From Plantago major (lineage: Eukaryota; Streptophyta; Magnoliopsida; Lamiales; Plantaginaceae): 64,000 nt of DNA. The notes beneath the pieces are model-generated. The model had not been told where the DNA came from and did not search any database. It saw only the letters and a list, made by a program, of their open reading frames with translations. The translations under genes and the position numbers were made by a program. The stretch is taken from positions 25,334,667-25,398,666 of the forward strand of contig CM048842.1 in the NCBI GenBank assembly GCA_026545765.1. Direction: 5' to 3'. This document shows positions 46,693 through 58,740 of the stretch, one piece after another; position 1 is the first letter of the stretch; each line of letters begins with the position of its first letter.

Positions 46693-48243
46693 AATTTGGC
46701 ACCTCTACCGGGGAACCAATTCCTACTGTACAAAATTCATAGGAGCGCACACTGGACCCTTATATATACATTTTTATCAACAAGGAAGAAAAAGAGCTGC
46801 ACCAACCGGAAGAACCAAGAACTTCCAGAGTACCCGTTAGCCAACACGGAAGAGTCTTGTACATGATTGTAAAGGTACACCTGCAGGCAAGCCTCTGTTG
46901 ATCCCATTGTCTTTTCTTTTTCACTCTACGCTTGAGGACATGCTTGAGTTTAGGTTTGGGGAGGGGGAAATGTGCTCTCTAGTGTCTTGTCTGCATTTTC
47001 TCGATTACCTGAGTCTCTAGAGTCTTTCGTCCTTTACTTTATGTATGTTTTGGTCATTTTTCTTTTCCGGTCATTTTTTCTTTTACCCTCAAGAGTCTTT
47101 TCTGAGTCGTTCTTCCAAGTTATGAAAGCTTCTATTGTGATTGTTAAATTTGCTTGCTGCTTATGTTTTGGATGATACTTAACTAAGGTGGTATAGTGGA
47201 TTTAAAAGCCCGTAAGTTTGTTTCTCCTGTAAATAGCAAGTCTGTTTAACTCTTTAGTCCAAAAATCCTGTGAGAAACTTAAAGCCGCTGAAAAAATATT
47301 GTACCGGCGCTTGTGTGATCCTTTCGGGACGTGCAAACCCTCTTGTTTGTGCCTTTTCATTCTCATGTGTACTCAGTTAAGTTAAGTATGACGAACGGCA
47401 TGCTCTTCATGTTTCATTTTATCAAAAGCCAGTACATTGCAAAGAACCGATTTTGGGGAGAAGAAATTTGTTGTGTTGACATGTTTATTATTCATTTTTT
47501 ATAATATGTATTACTTCCCCTGATTAGTTGATTCGTCTCGGAGTGTATCTGTGGTGCTTGTCACCACCATAGTCGTGTTAGGCGTGATGCAGATACTACC
47601 TATATACCGGCGTGGTCCTAAAAAGCCGTATGACCGTGAGGGTTGATGGCACGTATACCAAACTGACACGCACAAAAGTGCGGACTTCGGTAAACAGAGA
47701 CTACCGAAAAAGTGAGACTAAAAGAGTCCATAGTGGCCAAATTGATTAGCATCTAATTTATTGTATGCAAATATGTGGTGATATGGAAGTTTGGTTGTAT
47801 GCTCCGACAAGTTGTTGTGCGCAAGGAAAAGCCCCTTCTGTCTTAACTGATTGAGTACATTGCATGAGGTATTTGAGACACCTTTCTGATGAAAGTCACC
47901 TTCCTTTTCTCTTATTGTTCCTTGAGTGATTAACCTACTAAACACTTCCAGCGTGTGAGAGAGAGATGTGTAGGATTTCCTTGTGAGGGATTGGAGAGTT
48001 AGACTTAAGTGCTATTTACTTGAGAAACTCTCTTATAGGATTTTTTGTGCACTATTTTTGTCAAGGTTGGTTGACTGCAAACCTTTTGCATCTTGTTCAC
48101 TTAACGCTTACAATGGTAGAGTTCGGTCACTTGGAAGTCTGATTCGTTTATGTGTTCTTGTGTGTCGTTGTCTAGAGTCTAGTTGTTTTTATTTTGTTGT
48201 GTGTTTGCTCGAGGACGAGCAAAGGTTCTTGTGTGTCGTTGTC
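46693..48243 (+). other. Internal region 1 of F
   Basis: 1.55 kb without a gene. Primer site TGGCACCTCTACCGGGGA at 46697-46714, a purine tract GGTTTGGGGAGGGGG near 46949, the shared 3' module at 47533-47739, and the hairpin TTTGCTCGAGGACGAGCAAA at 48204-48223. Short open frames here have no recognisable product. Confidence 0.8.
47533..47739 (+). repeat. Shared 3' module, F copy 1
   Basis: Diverged but collinear with the A1 module. It includes a hydrophobic frame VVLVTTIVVLGVMQILPIY with RRGPKK after it, the TGA at the same place, and the CGCAC-AAAA-GTGCG hairpin. The second copy is at 50453-50658. Confidence 0.7.
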
Positions 48244-49612
48244 TAGAGTCTCATTTCGTCCTTTTTAGCTGTCTTTGTTAGTCTTGGTTTATGGTTTTTT
48301 TTGTGTTTTTGTACGTCTTTATGCTTTGGTGCTTTGTTTGAGTTTTGTAGGATTTTTGTGTTCCGAAGGTGAAAATCAGAGTGAAAATATTGGTTCTAGA
48401 GCTTTGAATGTAGAGTAACTGGGCGAAAACGGAAGTGGATTCGGAGTTCGGACGAAGATTTGAGAGTCGTTTTAGCGAAGCTTGCAAAAGTGAAGTTTTA
48501 AGGAGCGGTCTAGCCATTTTGACCATAACTCTGTCATATGATGTTCGATTGACCTGAGGTCGGTGGCCGCGGAAGCATAATTCAAAGGGCTACAACTTTT
48601 GTGCTTTAGGTTTGGCTAAATTCTGTCTGTAGCAATGGTTACAGAGGTTTTAAGCTTGCTACGGTGAGATTTTACGAGAGCAATTTGGGAGCCTAAACAG
48701 TGTCTCGCCGGGGCGAGCTATTTTGCCCGCCGCGGCAAGATTCGGCGAGAATTTCACAGAATCGGCAGAAAAACTCCTTTTCAGCTTAGGATTAGGTCAT
48801 ATTTTGGCATAACTTCTTATACTCGATTTTTTCATAGAAAAAGCTACTGGAACTAGATTTTGACATTGATACAATATTGGAGCTTCGTTTTCATCATTGT
48901 TGAAGGATTGATACCGAATTCCTGGTAATGTTTGATAATTCTCTATTGTTTATCTCTTTACGATTCGTGTTTGCTTTTCTTTATCGAATTGTATGAGCTT
49001 GCATGCGATTATCAACCTGATTATGTTTATCATATTCAATACTTTGAATTCTTTGATCCTTGCTTCTACTATGAGTAGCTAAATCTCTCCGAACACGGTA
49101 GTTATGTGACGGTTTTGCATATTCGCTTCTAAGGTTTATATTCGTTCATATAGGTTCGTCTATCTTAAAATCTTCGTAAAACCTTCAATCCAATAAGCTA
49201 GATTAAGACTTTCAAAATCGTTTTCGGTTAAGGATCATGGATTGACGACCCATGATTTCTCTATTTCAAAACATTCAAATAACGATTGGTTGAATTGGAT
49301 TGATTGCTTTTCTGTACACCGACCGTGTGACAAATAGGAACGATTTACCTAGAGTGAATTACCATTACTCGATCATAACTGTTGTGTTCTCAATATCTCA
49401 TTGATTTAAAACCTTTACATCGCTTTATTCTGATTTCTAGTTTAGAAAGTATTCAAAACCCAAATCATTCGTTTGTTTTCACAAGTAACTGCTTGCTCTC
49501 AAATCGTTGTGGTAGCTTAATTGGTTCCTTAGATAACGATTCTGTGGTTAGCATTTTCTGTCTACAACGACTGCTTACTACTTGTTTACTAACTAATAAT
49601 TTGAGCACATCA
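48244..49612 (+). repeat. LTR 2 of F (mosaic)
   Basis: Its first 900 or so bases follow LTR 3 and its last part follows LTR 1, with the switch around 49180-49240. This is the expected product of a crossover between the outer LTRs. Micro-ORF at 49071-49082. The next primer site is at 49617-49634. Confidence 0.85.
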
Positions 49613-51162
49613 AATTTGGCGCCTCTACCGGGGATTCAATTCCTACTGTACAAAATTCATAGGAGCGCACACTGGACCCTTATATATACATTCTTATCAA
49701 CAAGGAAGAAAAAGAGCTGCACCAACCGGAAGAACCAAGAACTTCCAGAGTACCCGTTAGCCAACACGGAAGAGTCTTGTACATGATTGTAAAGGTACAC
49801 CTGCAGGCAAGCCTCTGTTGATCCCATTGTCTTTTCTTTTTCACTCTACGCTTGAGGACATGCTTGAGTTTAGGTTTGGGGAGGAGGAAATGTGCTCTCT
49901 AGTTTCTTGTCTGCATTTTCTCGATTACCTGAGTCTCTAGAGTCTTTCGTCCTTTACTTTATGTATGTTTTGGTCATTTTTCTTTTCCGGTCATTTTTTC
50001 TTTTACCCTCAAGAGTCTTTTCTGAGTCGTTCTTCCAAGTTATGAAAGCTTCTATTGTGATTGTTAAATTTGCTTGCTGCTTATGTTTTGGATGATACTT
50101 AACTAAGGTGGTATAGTGGATTTAAAAGCCCGTAAGTTTGTTTCTCCTGTAAATAGCAAGTCTGTTTAACTCTTTAGTCCAAAAATCCTGTGAGAAACTT
50201 AAAGCCGCTGAAAAAATATTGTACCGGCGCTTGTGTGATCCTTTCGGGACGTGCAAACCCTCTTGTTTGTGCCTTTTCATTCTCATGTGTACTCAGTTAA
50301 GTTAAGTATGACGAACGGCATGCTCTTCATGTTTCATTTTATCAAAAGCCAGTACATTGCAAAGAACCGATTTGGGGAGAAGAAATCTGTTGTGTTGACA
50401 TGTTTATTATTCATTTTTTATAATATGTATTACTTCCCCTGATTAGTTGATTCGTCTCGGAGTGTATCTGTGGTGCTTGTCACCACCATAGTCGTGTTAG
50501 GCGTGATGCAGATACTACCTATATACCGGCGTGGTCCTAAAAAGCCGTATGACCGTGAGGGTTGATGGCACGTATACCAAACTGACACGCACAAAAGTGC
50601 AGACTTCGGTAAACAGACACTACCGAAAAAGTGAGACTAAAAGAGTCCATAGTGGCCAAATTGATTAGCATCTAATTTATTGTATGCAAATATGTGGTGA
50701 TATGGAAGTTTGGTTGTATGCTCCGACAAGTTGTTGTGCGCAAGGAAAAGCCCCTTCTGTCTTAACTGATTGAGTACATTGCATGAGGTATTTGAGACAC
50801 CTTTCTGATGAAAGTCACCTTCCTTTTCTCTTATTGTTCCTTGAGTGATTAACCTACTGGACACTTCCAGCGTGTGAGAGAGAGATGTGTAGGATTTCCT
50901 TGTGAGGGATTGGAGAGTTAGACTTAAGTGCTATTTACTTGAGAAACTCTCTTATAGGATTTTTTGTGCACTATTTTTGTCAAGGTTGGTTGACTGCAAA
51001 CCTTTTGCATCTTGTTCACTTAACGCTTACAATGGTAGAGTTCGGTCACTTGGAAGTCTGACTCATTTATGTGTTCTTGTGTGTCGTTGTCTAGAGTCTA
51101 GTTGTTTTTATTTTGTTGTGTGTTTGCTCGAGGACGAGCAAAGGTTCTTGTGTGTCGTTGTC
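49613..51162 (+). other. Internal region 2 of F
   Basis: Near copy of 46693-48243: primer site at 49617-49634, 3' module at 50453-50658, hairpin at 51123-51142. No gene. Confidence 0.85.
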
Positions 51163-52530
51163 TAGAGTCTCATTTCGTCCTTTTTAGCTGTCTTTGTTAG
51201 TCTTGGTTTATGGTTTTTTTTGTGTTTTTGTACGTCTTTATGCTTTGGTGCTTTGTTTGAGTTTTGTAGGATTTTTGTGTTCCGAAGGTGAAAATCAGAG
51301 TGAAAATATTGGTTTTAGAGCTTTGAATGTAGAGTAACTGGGCGAAAACGGAAGTGGATTCGGAGTTCGGACGAAGATTTGAGAGCCGTTTTAGCGAAGC
51401 TTGCAAAAGTGAAGTTTTACGGAGCGGTCTAGCCATTTTGACCATAACTCTGTCATATGATGTTCGATTGACCTGAGGTCGGTGGCCGCGGAAGCATAAT
51501 TCAAAGGGCTACAATTTTTGTGCTTTAGGTTTGGCTAAATTCTGTCTGTAGCAAAGGTTACAGAGGTTTTAAGCTTGCTACGGTGAGTTTTACGAGAGCA
51601 ATTTGGGAGCCTAAACAGTGTCTCGCCGGGGCGAGCTATTTTGCCCGCCGCGGCGAGATTCGGCGAGAATTTCACAGAATCGGCAGAAAAACTCCTTTTC
51701 AGCTCAGGATTAGGTCATATTTTGGCATAACTTCTTATACTCGATTTTTTCGTAGAAAAAGCTACTGGAACTAGATTTTGACATTGATACAATATTGGAG
51801 CTTCGTTTTCATCATTGTTGAAGGATTCATACCGAATTCCTGGTAATGTTTGATAATTCTCTATTGTTTATCTCTTTACGATTCGTGTTTGCTTTTCTTT
51901 ATCGAATTGTATGAGCTTGCATGCGATTATCAACCTGATTATGTTTATCATATTCAATACTTTGAATTCTTTGATCCTTGCTTCTACTATGAGTAGCTAA
52001 ATCTCTCCGAACACGGTAGTTATGTGACGGTTTTGCATATTCGCTTCTAGGGTTTATATTCGTTCATATAGGTTCGTCTATCTTAAAATCTTCGTAAAAC
52101 CTTCAATTCAATAAGCTAGATTAAGACTTTCAAAATCGTTTTCGGTTAAGGATCGTGGATTGACGACCCATGATTTCTCTATTTCAAAACATTCAAATAA
52201 CGATTGGTTGAATTGGATTGAGTGCTTTTTTGTACACCGACTGTGTGACAAATATGAACGATTTACCTAGAGCGAATTACCATTACTCGATCATAATTGT
52301 TGTGTTCTCTCTATCTCATTGATTTAAAACCTTTGCATCGCTTTATTCCGATTTCTAGTTTAGAAAGTATTCAAAACCCAAATCACTCGTTTGTTTTCAC
52401 AAGTAACTGCTTACTCTCAACTCGTTGTGGTAGCTTAATTGGTTCCTTAGAGAACGATTCTGTGGTTAGCATTTTCTGTCTACAACGACTACTTACTACT
52501 TGTTTACTCACTAATAATTTGAGCACATCA
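51163..52530 (+). repeat. LTR 3 of F
   Basis: Ends CACATCA at 52530. Its start is shared with LTR 2 and differs from LTR 1. Micro-ORF at 51989-52000. Confidence 0.88.
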
Positions 52531-53793
52531 GCGGTCAGCAAGGAGCTGAAGAAACTACGTGAGAAGTTTGAAGGGGTGGAAGAGGAAATGTTGGCGATGA
52601 AGATCGTAGTGAGAGATATGGATAACAGGGTGGAAGAAGTAAAGGAGCAACGCATGAAATTCATAGGATCGATAACCACTGGGAGTGGGATAACATCACC
52701 AGATTCTATGCCAAGGAGTAAAGGAGAAGCTAAGGGGAAGAAGAAGAATAAGGAGGTAGTGGAAGTCAAGGGTTCGAATGAGGAGGAAGAGAAGAATAAT
52801 GCAAAAGAAGACTGCAGAAGGGGACGTGATTATAGATATTGGCTCGAGAAGGGATTTGTCAGGTCCGTAACCGGTAAGTTAGTAGATTTGAAGGATCTAC
52901 CTTTCAAGGGAAGAATTGCAAACGACATCAAGAAGGCTGCTAAGAAGAAGGCTAAAGGAAACCTGGGGAGCCAATTAATTACAGTGCTAATGCAAGACCT
53001 GTTTACTCTATACCCATTTGACTACATGACAGCTGTGAGGGACATCCCTAACCGGAAGAAAGCCTACATTGGAGTGGCGTGGAGAGATGGATCAGATATC
53101 ATGAGAAAAGGAATAGGAGATCCGGGACAGTTCAGCATGACGATTGGAGTGAAGGGCAAAAATGTAAATTGCATGATTGACATTGGAGCCAGCGTAAATC
53201 TTATGTCATTGGCTAAAGCAAGGGAGCTAGGGATGGAAGACGAGATAGAACCATGCAAAACTACCGTCCAGCTGGCTGATAACTCGACGAAGAAATGTGT
53301 TAGAGAAATTAGAGGTTTACCTGAGGAGATCGGTGGCATAAGGACAAGGCTAGACTTCCTGGTGATGGATGTGGAAGGAAGTCTGATGAGATCTAAAACA
53401 CTTATTGGGCGACCAGCCCTGCATCAGATGGAAGTCGTAGTTGACACGGGGGAGAAGACCTATTCATTAATCATGGAAGGGCAGAAGAAGCATTTCAATT
53501 CTAAGGGTGAACTCCTAGAGGAAGGTAAGGGAGTTGAAAGAGGTTGCTAAGAGAGCGCTGATGATTTTCATTTAGGCGATGAAGCGGAATTTAGGTATAT
53601 AATGTCGGATCTGGTGGAAGAAGACATAGTGGACTTTGACTATGAGCATTATGAAGGATTGGAGCAGCTTTTCTTCGTGGATGTCATCAAAGAAGAAGTG
53701 ACGAGGCGTTGGGATGAAAATACGAGCTATGCAAAAAAGGAGTGGGTGGACAAGTGCTTCAACGGGATCGAGGGTTTAACCCTCCATAAATAA
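52531..53793 (+). pseudogene. gag-protease remnant, second A3 unit (right piece)
   Basis: Resumes A3 after F. Charged part (KFEGVEEEMLAMKIVVRDMD); block WLEKGFVRSVTGKLVDLKDL; protease-like domain with DIGAS at 53179-53193; acidic tail ending at the stop near 53793. It aligns with 38960-40209 of the first unit. Broken in a few places. Confidence 0.85.
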
Positions 53794-55794
53794 GCCATCA
53801 TGAAAACAGGGGTCGAGCTATAAGACCTAAAACAAGCGCTTCATGGGAGGCAACCCATGGTTATGTTTATTTTATGCACTTGCATTTGCACTTTTTACTT
53901 TTCATTTTCGATTTCTATACCAAACATCAGGTTTGGGGGAGAAAAACCCATGAGATTTGCATGTAAGCCATAGCCCTGATTTCACTCCGAACATGCTATC
54001 TAACACATTTTTGATCCAGGTACTATGGAAGAACGAAGGAGGATACCCATCGCAAGATGAATAAACTCTTTGTGGAGCTCGTGAGCAATGCACAACTGGG
54101 AAACAAAGATAATATGCGGAGGAGGAATTAAATGAAGAAGCATGGAAGCACATCACCGAGAGGGGAGTATCTGTCCTTTTTCTTCTTTACTTTCCTAGTT
54201 TTCTATCTGATCTCTGCTACGTTTGGGGGAAGAATTTATTTGACTACTGCCTGCTAACTTGCTTGGTCTGTAGAAGCTTTTGAAATACTCAAACCTAGTA
54301 GTTTGCATTTTAAGATTACCTGTTACTTCTATGGTTTTTTACTTGTTGAAATTTTTTTTGATCTGTGGGGAGTCCCAAATGTGAGCCATAACTTAGATGA
54401 GGGGTGGTGGATTTGTTTTTATGCGTTGCTGCTTGCTGAATATATGCTCTGACCTAATACGACCCATGCTACTTTGATGAGTGAGCTTGCTTGCTACTCT
54501 AATTGAAGTCCTGTGTGCACCCGTGTAAACACTACTACCCTTGAGTCTTTATTTGTTAACAACATGAATATTATTTGGTACTCGCCTTTCTGAATCCTTT
54601 TTCTATACCATTCAATAACCCGCCTGAACGCCTTTTAAGCCTTTATGAAACTCCACCATATATCCTATACTTGCTTTAATTAAGCGGTGACAGCAACCTA
54701 CCGTCGAGCTTGAACGAAGAAACAAAGCTACGAGCTCCAAAGAATGGAGGAGAATCATGTTTTGATCATGATCGAGAACAAGTTTAGGGGAAAGAAGAGA
54801 AGAAAACCCTGACTACAATTCGAGAAATTGGTTTGGGGGAGAAGTTGAAGATGATCATCGAAGGGTAACCTTATTGGCTCTACTGTTTATTTCCGGTGCT
54901 AAAAATCACTAGCTCTTGCTCCAGAAAATATAGAAAAGAAAGTACCGGAAATAGCAAAGGTACAAAAGTCTTGGAGTGGATCTATGGTCCTTGTGACCAC
55001 TGTTTTTGTGTTGGGTATGTTACAGATACTACCCACATACCGGCGTAGCCCTAAAAAGCTACATGTCCGTGAGGGTTGATGGCATGTATATCAAACTAGC
55101 ACGCACAAAAGTACGGAATTCGGTAAAACATACACGGCCAAAGAATGGAGAGACTAAAAGAGCCCAATGATGGCCAACCAAAAAGCATACGGGTCAGTAA
55201 AAAGACTGCAGAAAATAGTATGCCAAAAAGAAAAAAAGATAAAAAATACAGGAGCAAGTAGTCTATGTGTGAAGCAACCGATGGAGTGGTTACTATGATA
55301 GAAGAGAAGCTGGAGATTTATCATTACGAAAAGACGAAGTCGAAGGAAGGTGCTCGGTATCCGAAATGATATGTCCCCCTGAAGTACCCTTTTATTCTAC
55401 CTTGTTATCTTCTAATGATACTTGGCCTTTCCCTTCTCTTTATATTCCTACCTGATTTACTTACCTAGCCAACCTGAGTACTACTTTGATTGTGCCTTGA
55501 CTTTTGGGAGCAGGATTGCATAACATTACGGCGAGGTAAGGATTTTGAAGTACAACTATAAGGACATTGGGTTACACCTGTAACCGCTGGCTGTAGTGAG
55601 TGATGCTTACTTGTTATTTGTTTGCTGTGGAGTCATGAAGTTGGAGCTGAAGCTAAGTGAGTCTGTAGAGTTTGGATCACTGAAACTGCCTGCTTGTCTA
55701 TGTGGTGGTTTATTCTTGCTACTCATTTCATGGTCACTTTTTAATTATCGTTTTTGCCTTGCTCAAGGATGAGGAAGAAACTGGTTTTGGGGTG
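53794..55794 (+). other. 3' non-coding region, second A3 unit
   Basis: Same layout as in A1: stem-loop at 53842-53859, GGTTTGGGGG-type tracts, shared 3' module at 54968-55179, hairpin and purine tract just before 55795. No gene. Confidence 0.75.
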
Positions 55795-57504
55795 TGCTGT
55801 GACAATGAAATGTGCAATATAGCATACTTTTAGACCCTCGTTTTTTGCCCTAGATGCAATATCTGTGTTGTTTTATGCTCAATTACCAACTTTGCATGTT
55901 TTATGTAGGTCATGATCGCGGTTTTGAGGATTTGCACGATTTGAGGCACCAAAACGGCATAATTATGCCAAATCGAGAGAAGGAAGCAAATACGCCGGAT
56001 CAACCATTGCACGGAGTTCGAGGAGTCAAAACATGTCATACGACCAACCAGCGCAAGGGTAATTGAAGATGCTACAACATTGTAGAAGACAGGTTCGAAG
56101 GTGCAAAACCGAGGAAAGTAAAGAAGCATGAAAATTCTACTTTGAGCTAGAGAAGTCCGATGAGGTCGTTCCACCTACCGTTGCAAAGATTTCGAATCCC
56201 CGAGAAATGCTGAAGGACACTTTTCAAGATAACGAGGTTACGAGGCTCGAAATCGAAGAACAAAGAAAATCTTTCTGGAGAAATCGACCAGAGCACTGTT
56301 TGGCTGTACACACAGTTCTAGAAGTCCGATTCAAGATCATGAGCTATCGATGGAAATCTTATTGAAACTGATAAAACTTTTCTGCTTTACACTTTCTGAG
56401 AAAACGACGCTTAGAGGTCCAAAATCAGCCAGGAAGGCGTAACAGCTTACACTTGGGCCAGACAGCCTTTCTCCGGTCCGTCAGGCCTCAGCCCGCCTTT
56501 TAACCTTTCTTGCTGGCCAAGGACGTCCAGAACAGTATTAATAAGACCCTTGGGGTCTCAGAATCATTCATCACCTACCAAAAACCCTGGCCGTCAGGTA
56601 ACTTGTCCTCGGGGATGTGAAACCCCAAAAGTAGCTCTCTTGAGAGAGAACCAGTCCTCGAGGAAGTGAAACCCCAAGCCTACAGTAGCTCAGGGAGGCA
56701 TACCAATCGAAGAAGACGGTGGAAACCCTAGCAACTGTACAAAGACATCAAAGACTAAGCTTTTCTTTTCCTTTTCTTCTTCTGATTTCGATTTCTTCCT
56801 TCTTCTAGGAGATTTCGATTTCTTCTTTCTTGTTCTTGTTGGTTTCAATTTCTGTTCTTGATATTATGACTAGCTAACTTTCTTTTGTAAAGGCGAACTG
56901 CGTAACCCTTGTTTTGCTACTTCTTTATATACCATGATATATTAATGAATTAGTTTTAAAACGTAATTCGTGCTTGTTCTTTATTCGTTTGACTCTTTAT
57001 GTGCGAAGTCCTTACTAACTACAACTTGGTAACGGATTATATATTGTCCTGTGTGATTCGTCTGAAAACGTGGCGAGATAGTGTGTTGAGTGACACAACA
57101 CATTGTTGGTTTAGTAAGGGTGTCTGGATTAACTACGACTTGATCTGGCATGTTTCTTTGCTACCTGTAGACGGCAAGTACGTTGTTTGATTCTAAGGAG
57201 TTCGGACTAGCATAGCAGAGGGAGGTTGGGGATCCTTTACACCTTTCCATCATTGATTTACCACAAACCAATTTAGGGTGTACTGCGTATTTTTGTCTAA
57301 GACCAAACTGTTTACTTTTCTGCATTCAATTATAAACGTTATTTGCTTGTTCCTATGCTAAGTGTCCGTGGAGAACGACATCCCGAGTCAACTTTCTACT
57401 ATAAACTGTGGATTTGGGGACTTCTGACTTATCAATTTAATATTGATTGTATTTGGAGATTGTAGGTTCTACAACGGAAAAACGAAATCTCTGAGTGCAC
57501 ATCA
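55795..57504 (+). repeat. Third LTR of A3
   Basis: 1,710 bp, starts TGCTGTG (TGATGTG in the sisters) and ends CACATCA, followed by the target duplication TCACC. The micro-ORF at 56866-56877 reads ATGACTAGCTAA, still start-two codons-stop. Confidence 0.9.
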
Positions 57505-58240
57505 TCACCCAACCTCTTCTGTAATTGTCAACAATGGTACGGTTGGTGACCTCGGTTTGTCCATTGGCTTGGGGATAATCAACCGAAGTAAAACGTTGTT
57601 CTATCTTCATTTCCTCGCACCAATCTTTATGCTTAGCTCCCAAAAATTGCCGACCATTGTTGGCTACAAGTATCCTTGGTAGTCCAAACCGACATGAAAG
57701 CCTCTAGAGGAACTCCATAATTTTCTTCTCGATTATGGTCATTTTGGCTTCGGATTCTACCCATTTGGAGAAGTATTCTACAGCGACGATGATAAATTTC
57801 TTTCCCCCGGTCCTGGTGGTAATGGTCCGACAATGTCAATTCCCCATTGATCAAAGGGACAAGTAATAGTGGACAAAATCATGGGGATTGTTGGCTGATG
57901 AGGGATCCTTGCAAACTTCTGGCATTCTTCACAAGTGCAAGAGAACTTTCCGGCCTCCTTTTGCATGGTCGGCCAGTAATATCCTTCTCTCCGGACTTTT
58001 TGTGCTAGTGCTCTTCCACTTAAGTGATTTCCATAGCTTTCAAGGTGGACCTCCTTCAATACTGTCTCGGCCTCGGTTGGCCCAAGACAACGGAGATGTG
58101 TTCCGTCGAAGGATTTTCGGTAGAGATCCAAGCCATTCTAGAAGTACCGAGGAGCTTTCCTTTGGAGTCTTCTGATCTCTAAGGGGTCGGTGGGTAGAAT
58201 TCCTTCTGAAAAGTATGCCACCAAGGTGCTCATCCAATCA
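57505..58240 (-). pseudogene. Integrase N-terminal and core part of the Tat element
   Basis: Minus strand. HHCC-type region (ESYGNHLSGRALAQKVRREG, TCEECQKFA, about 57905-58060), core start FDQWGIDIVGPLPPGPGE (about 57810-57870), and the late core TSVDYPQANGQTEVTNRTIV (about 57520-57590). These are standard features of Ty3/gypsy integrase. The C-terminal domain lies at 28940-29494. Broken. Confidence 0.87.
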
Positions 58241-58740
58241 TCCGAGGATTTGATAAAGGCTACCACTTGATTCCGAGGAGGAGCATCTGTGGATGGTGTA
58301 TCAGCAGTCATGAGCACCACTATTTGAGTATCTACTACGCCCGAGGCCGTTGCCCATTTTGAGAGGTCATCTACCCTTTCGTTCTTGGGACGATCTATTT
58401 TAACCAATGAGAATTCCTCAAAAGCATGTCCCAATTCTTTCACCACTTTGAAGTATTTGATTATCGTCGCCCCCTTGGTGGTGAATTTGCCCGAATACTG
58501 CTCGATTAAGAGCTGAGAATCCGAGTAAGCTTTATTTTTTTCGCCACGACCGACTGGGCCATCTTCATTCCTGAAATTAAAGCTTTGTATTCGGCTTCAT
58601 TGTTGGTTACTGGGAAATTTATTCGGATGGCATACTCCATCTCGGCACCTTCGAGACTGATGAGCAACAATCTAGTTCCTCCTGCATGTGCCGCCAAGGA
58701 TCCGTCCACGTAGAGTTTCCAAACATCTTTTTCCGAGGGA
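58241..58740 (-). pseudogene. Second (archaeal-type) RNase H of the Tat element
   Basis: Minus strand text with DGS (MDGSLAAHAGG, near 58700) and VTNNEAEYKALISGMKMA (NNEAEY at 58587-58604), continuing to KNERVDDLSKWA near 58360-58400. A second RNase H of this type between the first RNase H and integrase is known for the Tat lineage and supports the classification. The part toward 58241 is linker. Confidence 0.8.

Larger units (their letters stand above)
45299..52530 (+). mobile_element. Athila-like element F without gag: LTR-internal-LTR-internal-LTR
   Basis: 7.2 kb between perfect target duplications GCGGT (45294-45298 and 52531-52535). LTRs: 45299-46692, 48244-49612, 51163-52530. Two internal regions of about 1.55 kb (46693-48243 and 49613-51162) differ at only about a dozen bases, under 1%. 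There is no gag, protease or pol. A single unit would be about 4.3 kb. Primer site, terminal bases, hairpin and 3' module are shared with A and N, so it is a short non-autonomous derivative. The tandem form is recent, while LTR 1 and LTR 3 differ more. Confidence 0.9.
29495..57504 (+). mobile_element. Athila-like tandem element A3: LTR-internal-LTR-internal-LTR (family A)
   Basis: 28 kb between a perfect 5-bp target duplication TCACC (29490-29494 and 57505-57509), so it behaves as one insertion. It has three LTRs: 29495-29639 plus 35836-37396, 42196-43802, and 55795-57504. It has two gag-protease internal regions: 37397-42195, and 43803-45298 plus 52531-55794. Family N sits in the first LTR and family F in the second internal region. 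The three LTRs differ by roughly 6-8% from one another by eye, so it is older than the SIRE element. There is no RT or integrase. Each internal region is broken in several places. Confidence 0.88.

Noticed and set aside
52297-53550. A 417-codon open frame at the right end of F
   Set aside because: The first 78 codons are LTR 3 of F and the rest is the A3 gag-protease remnant. The frame runs through the insertion junction by chance and is not one gene.
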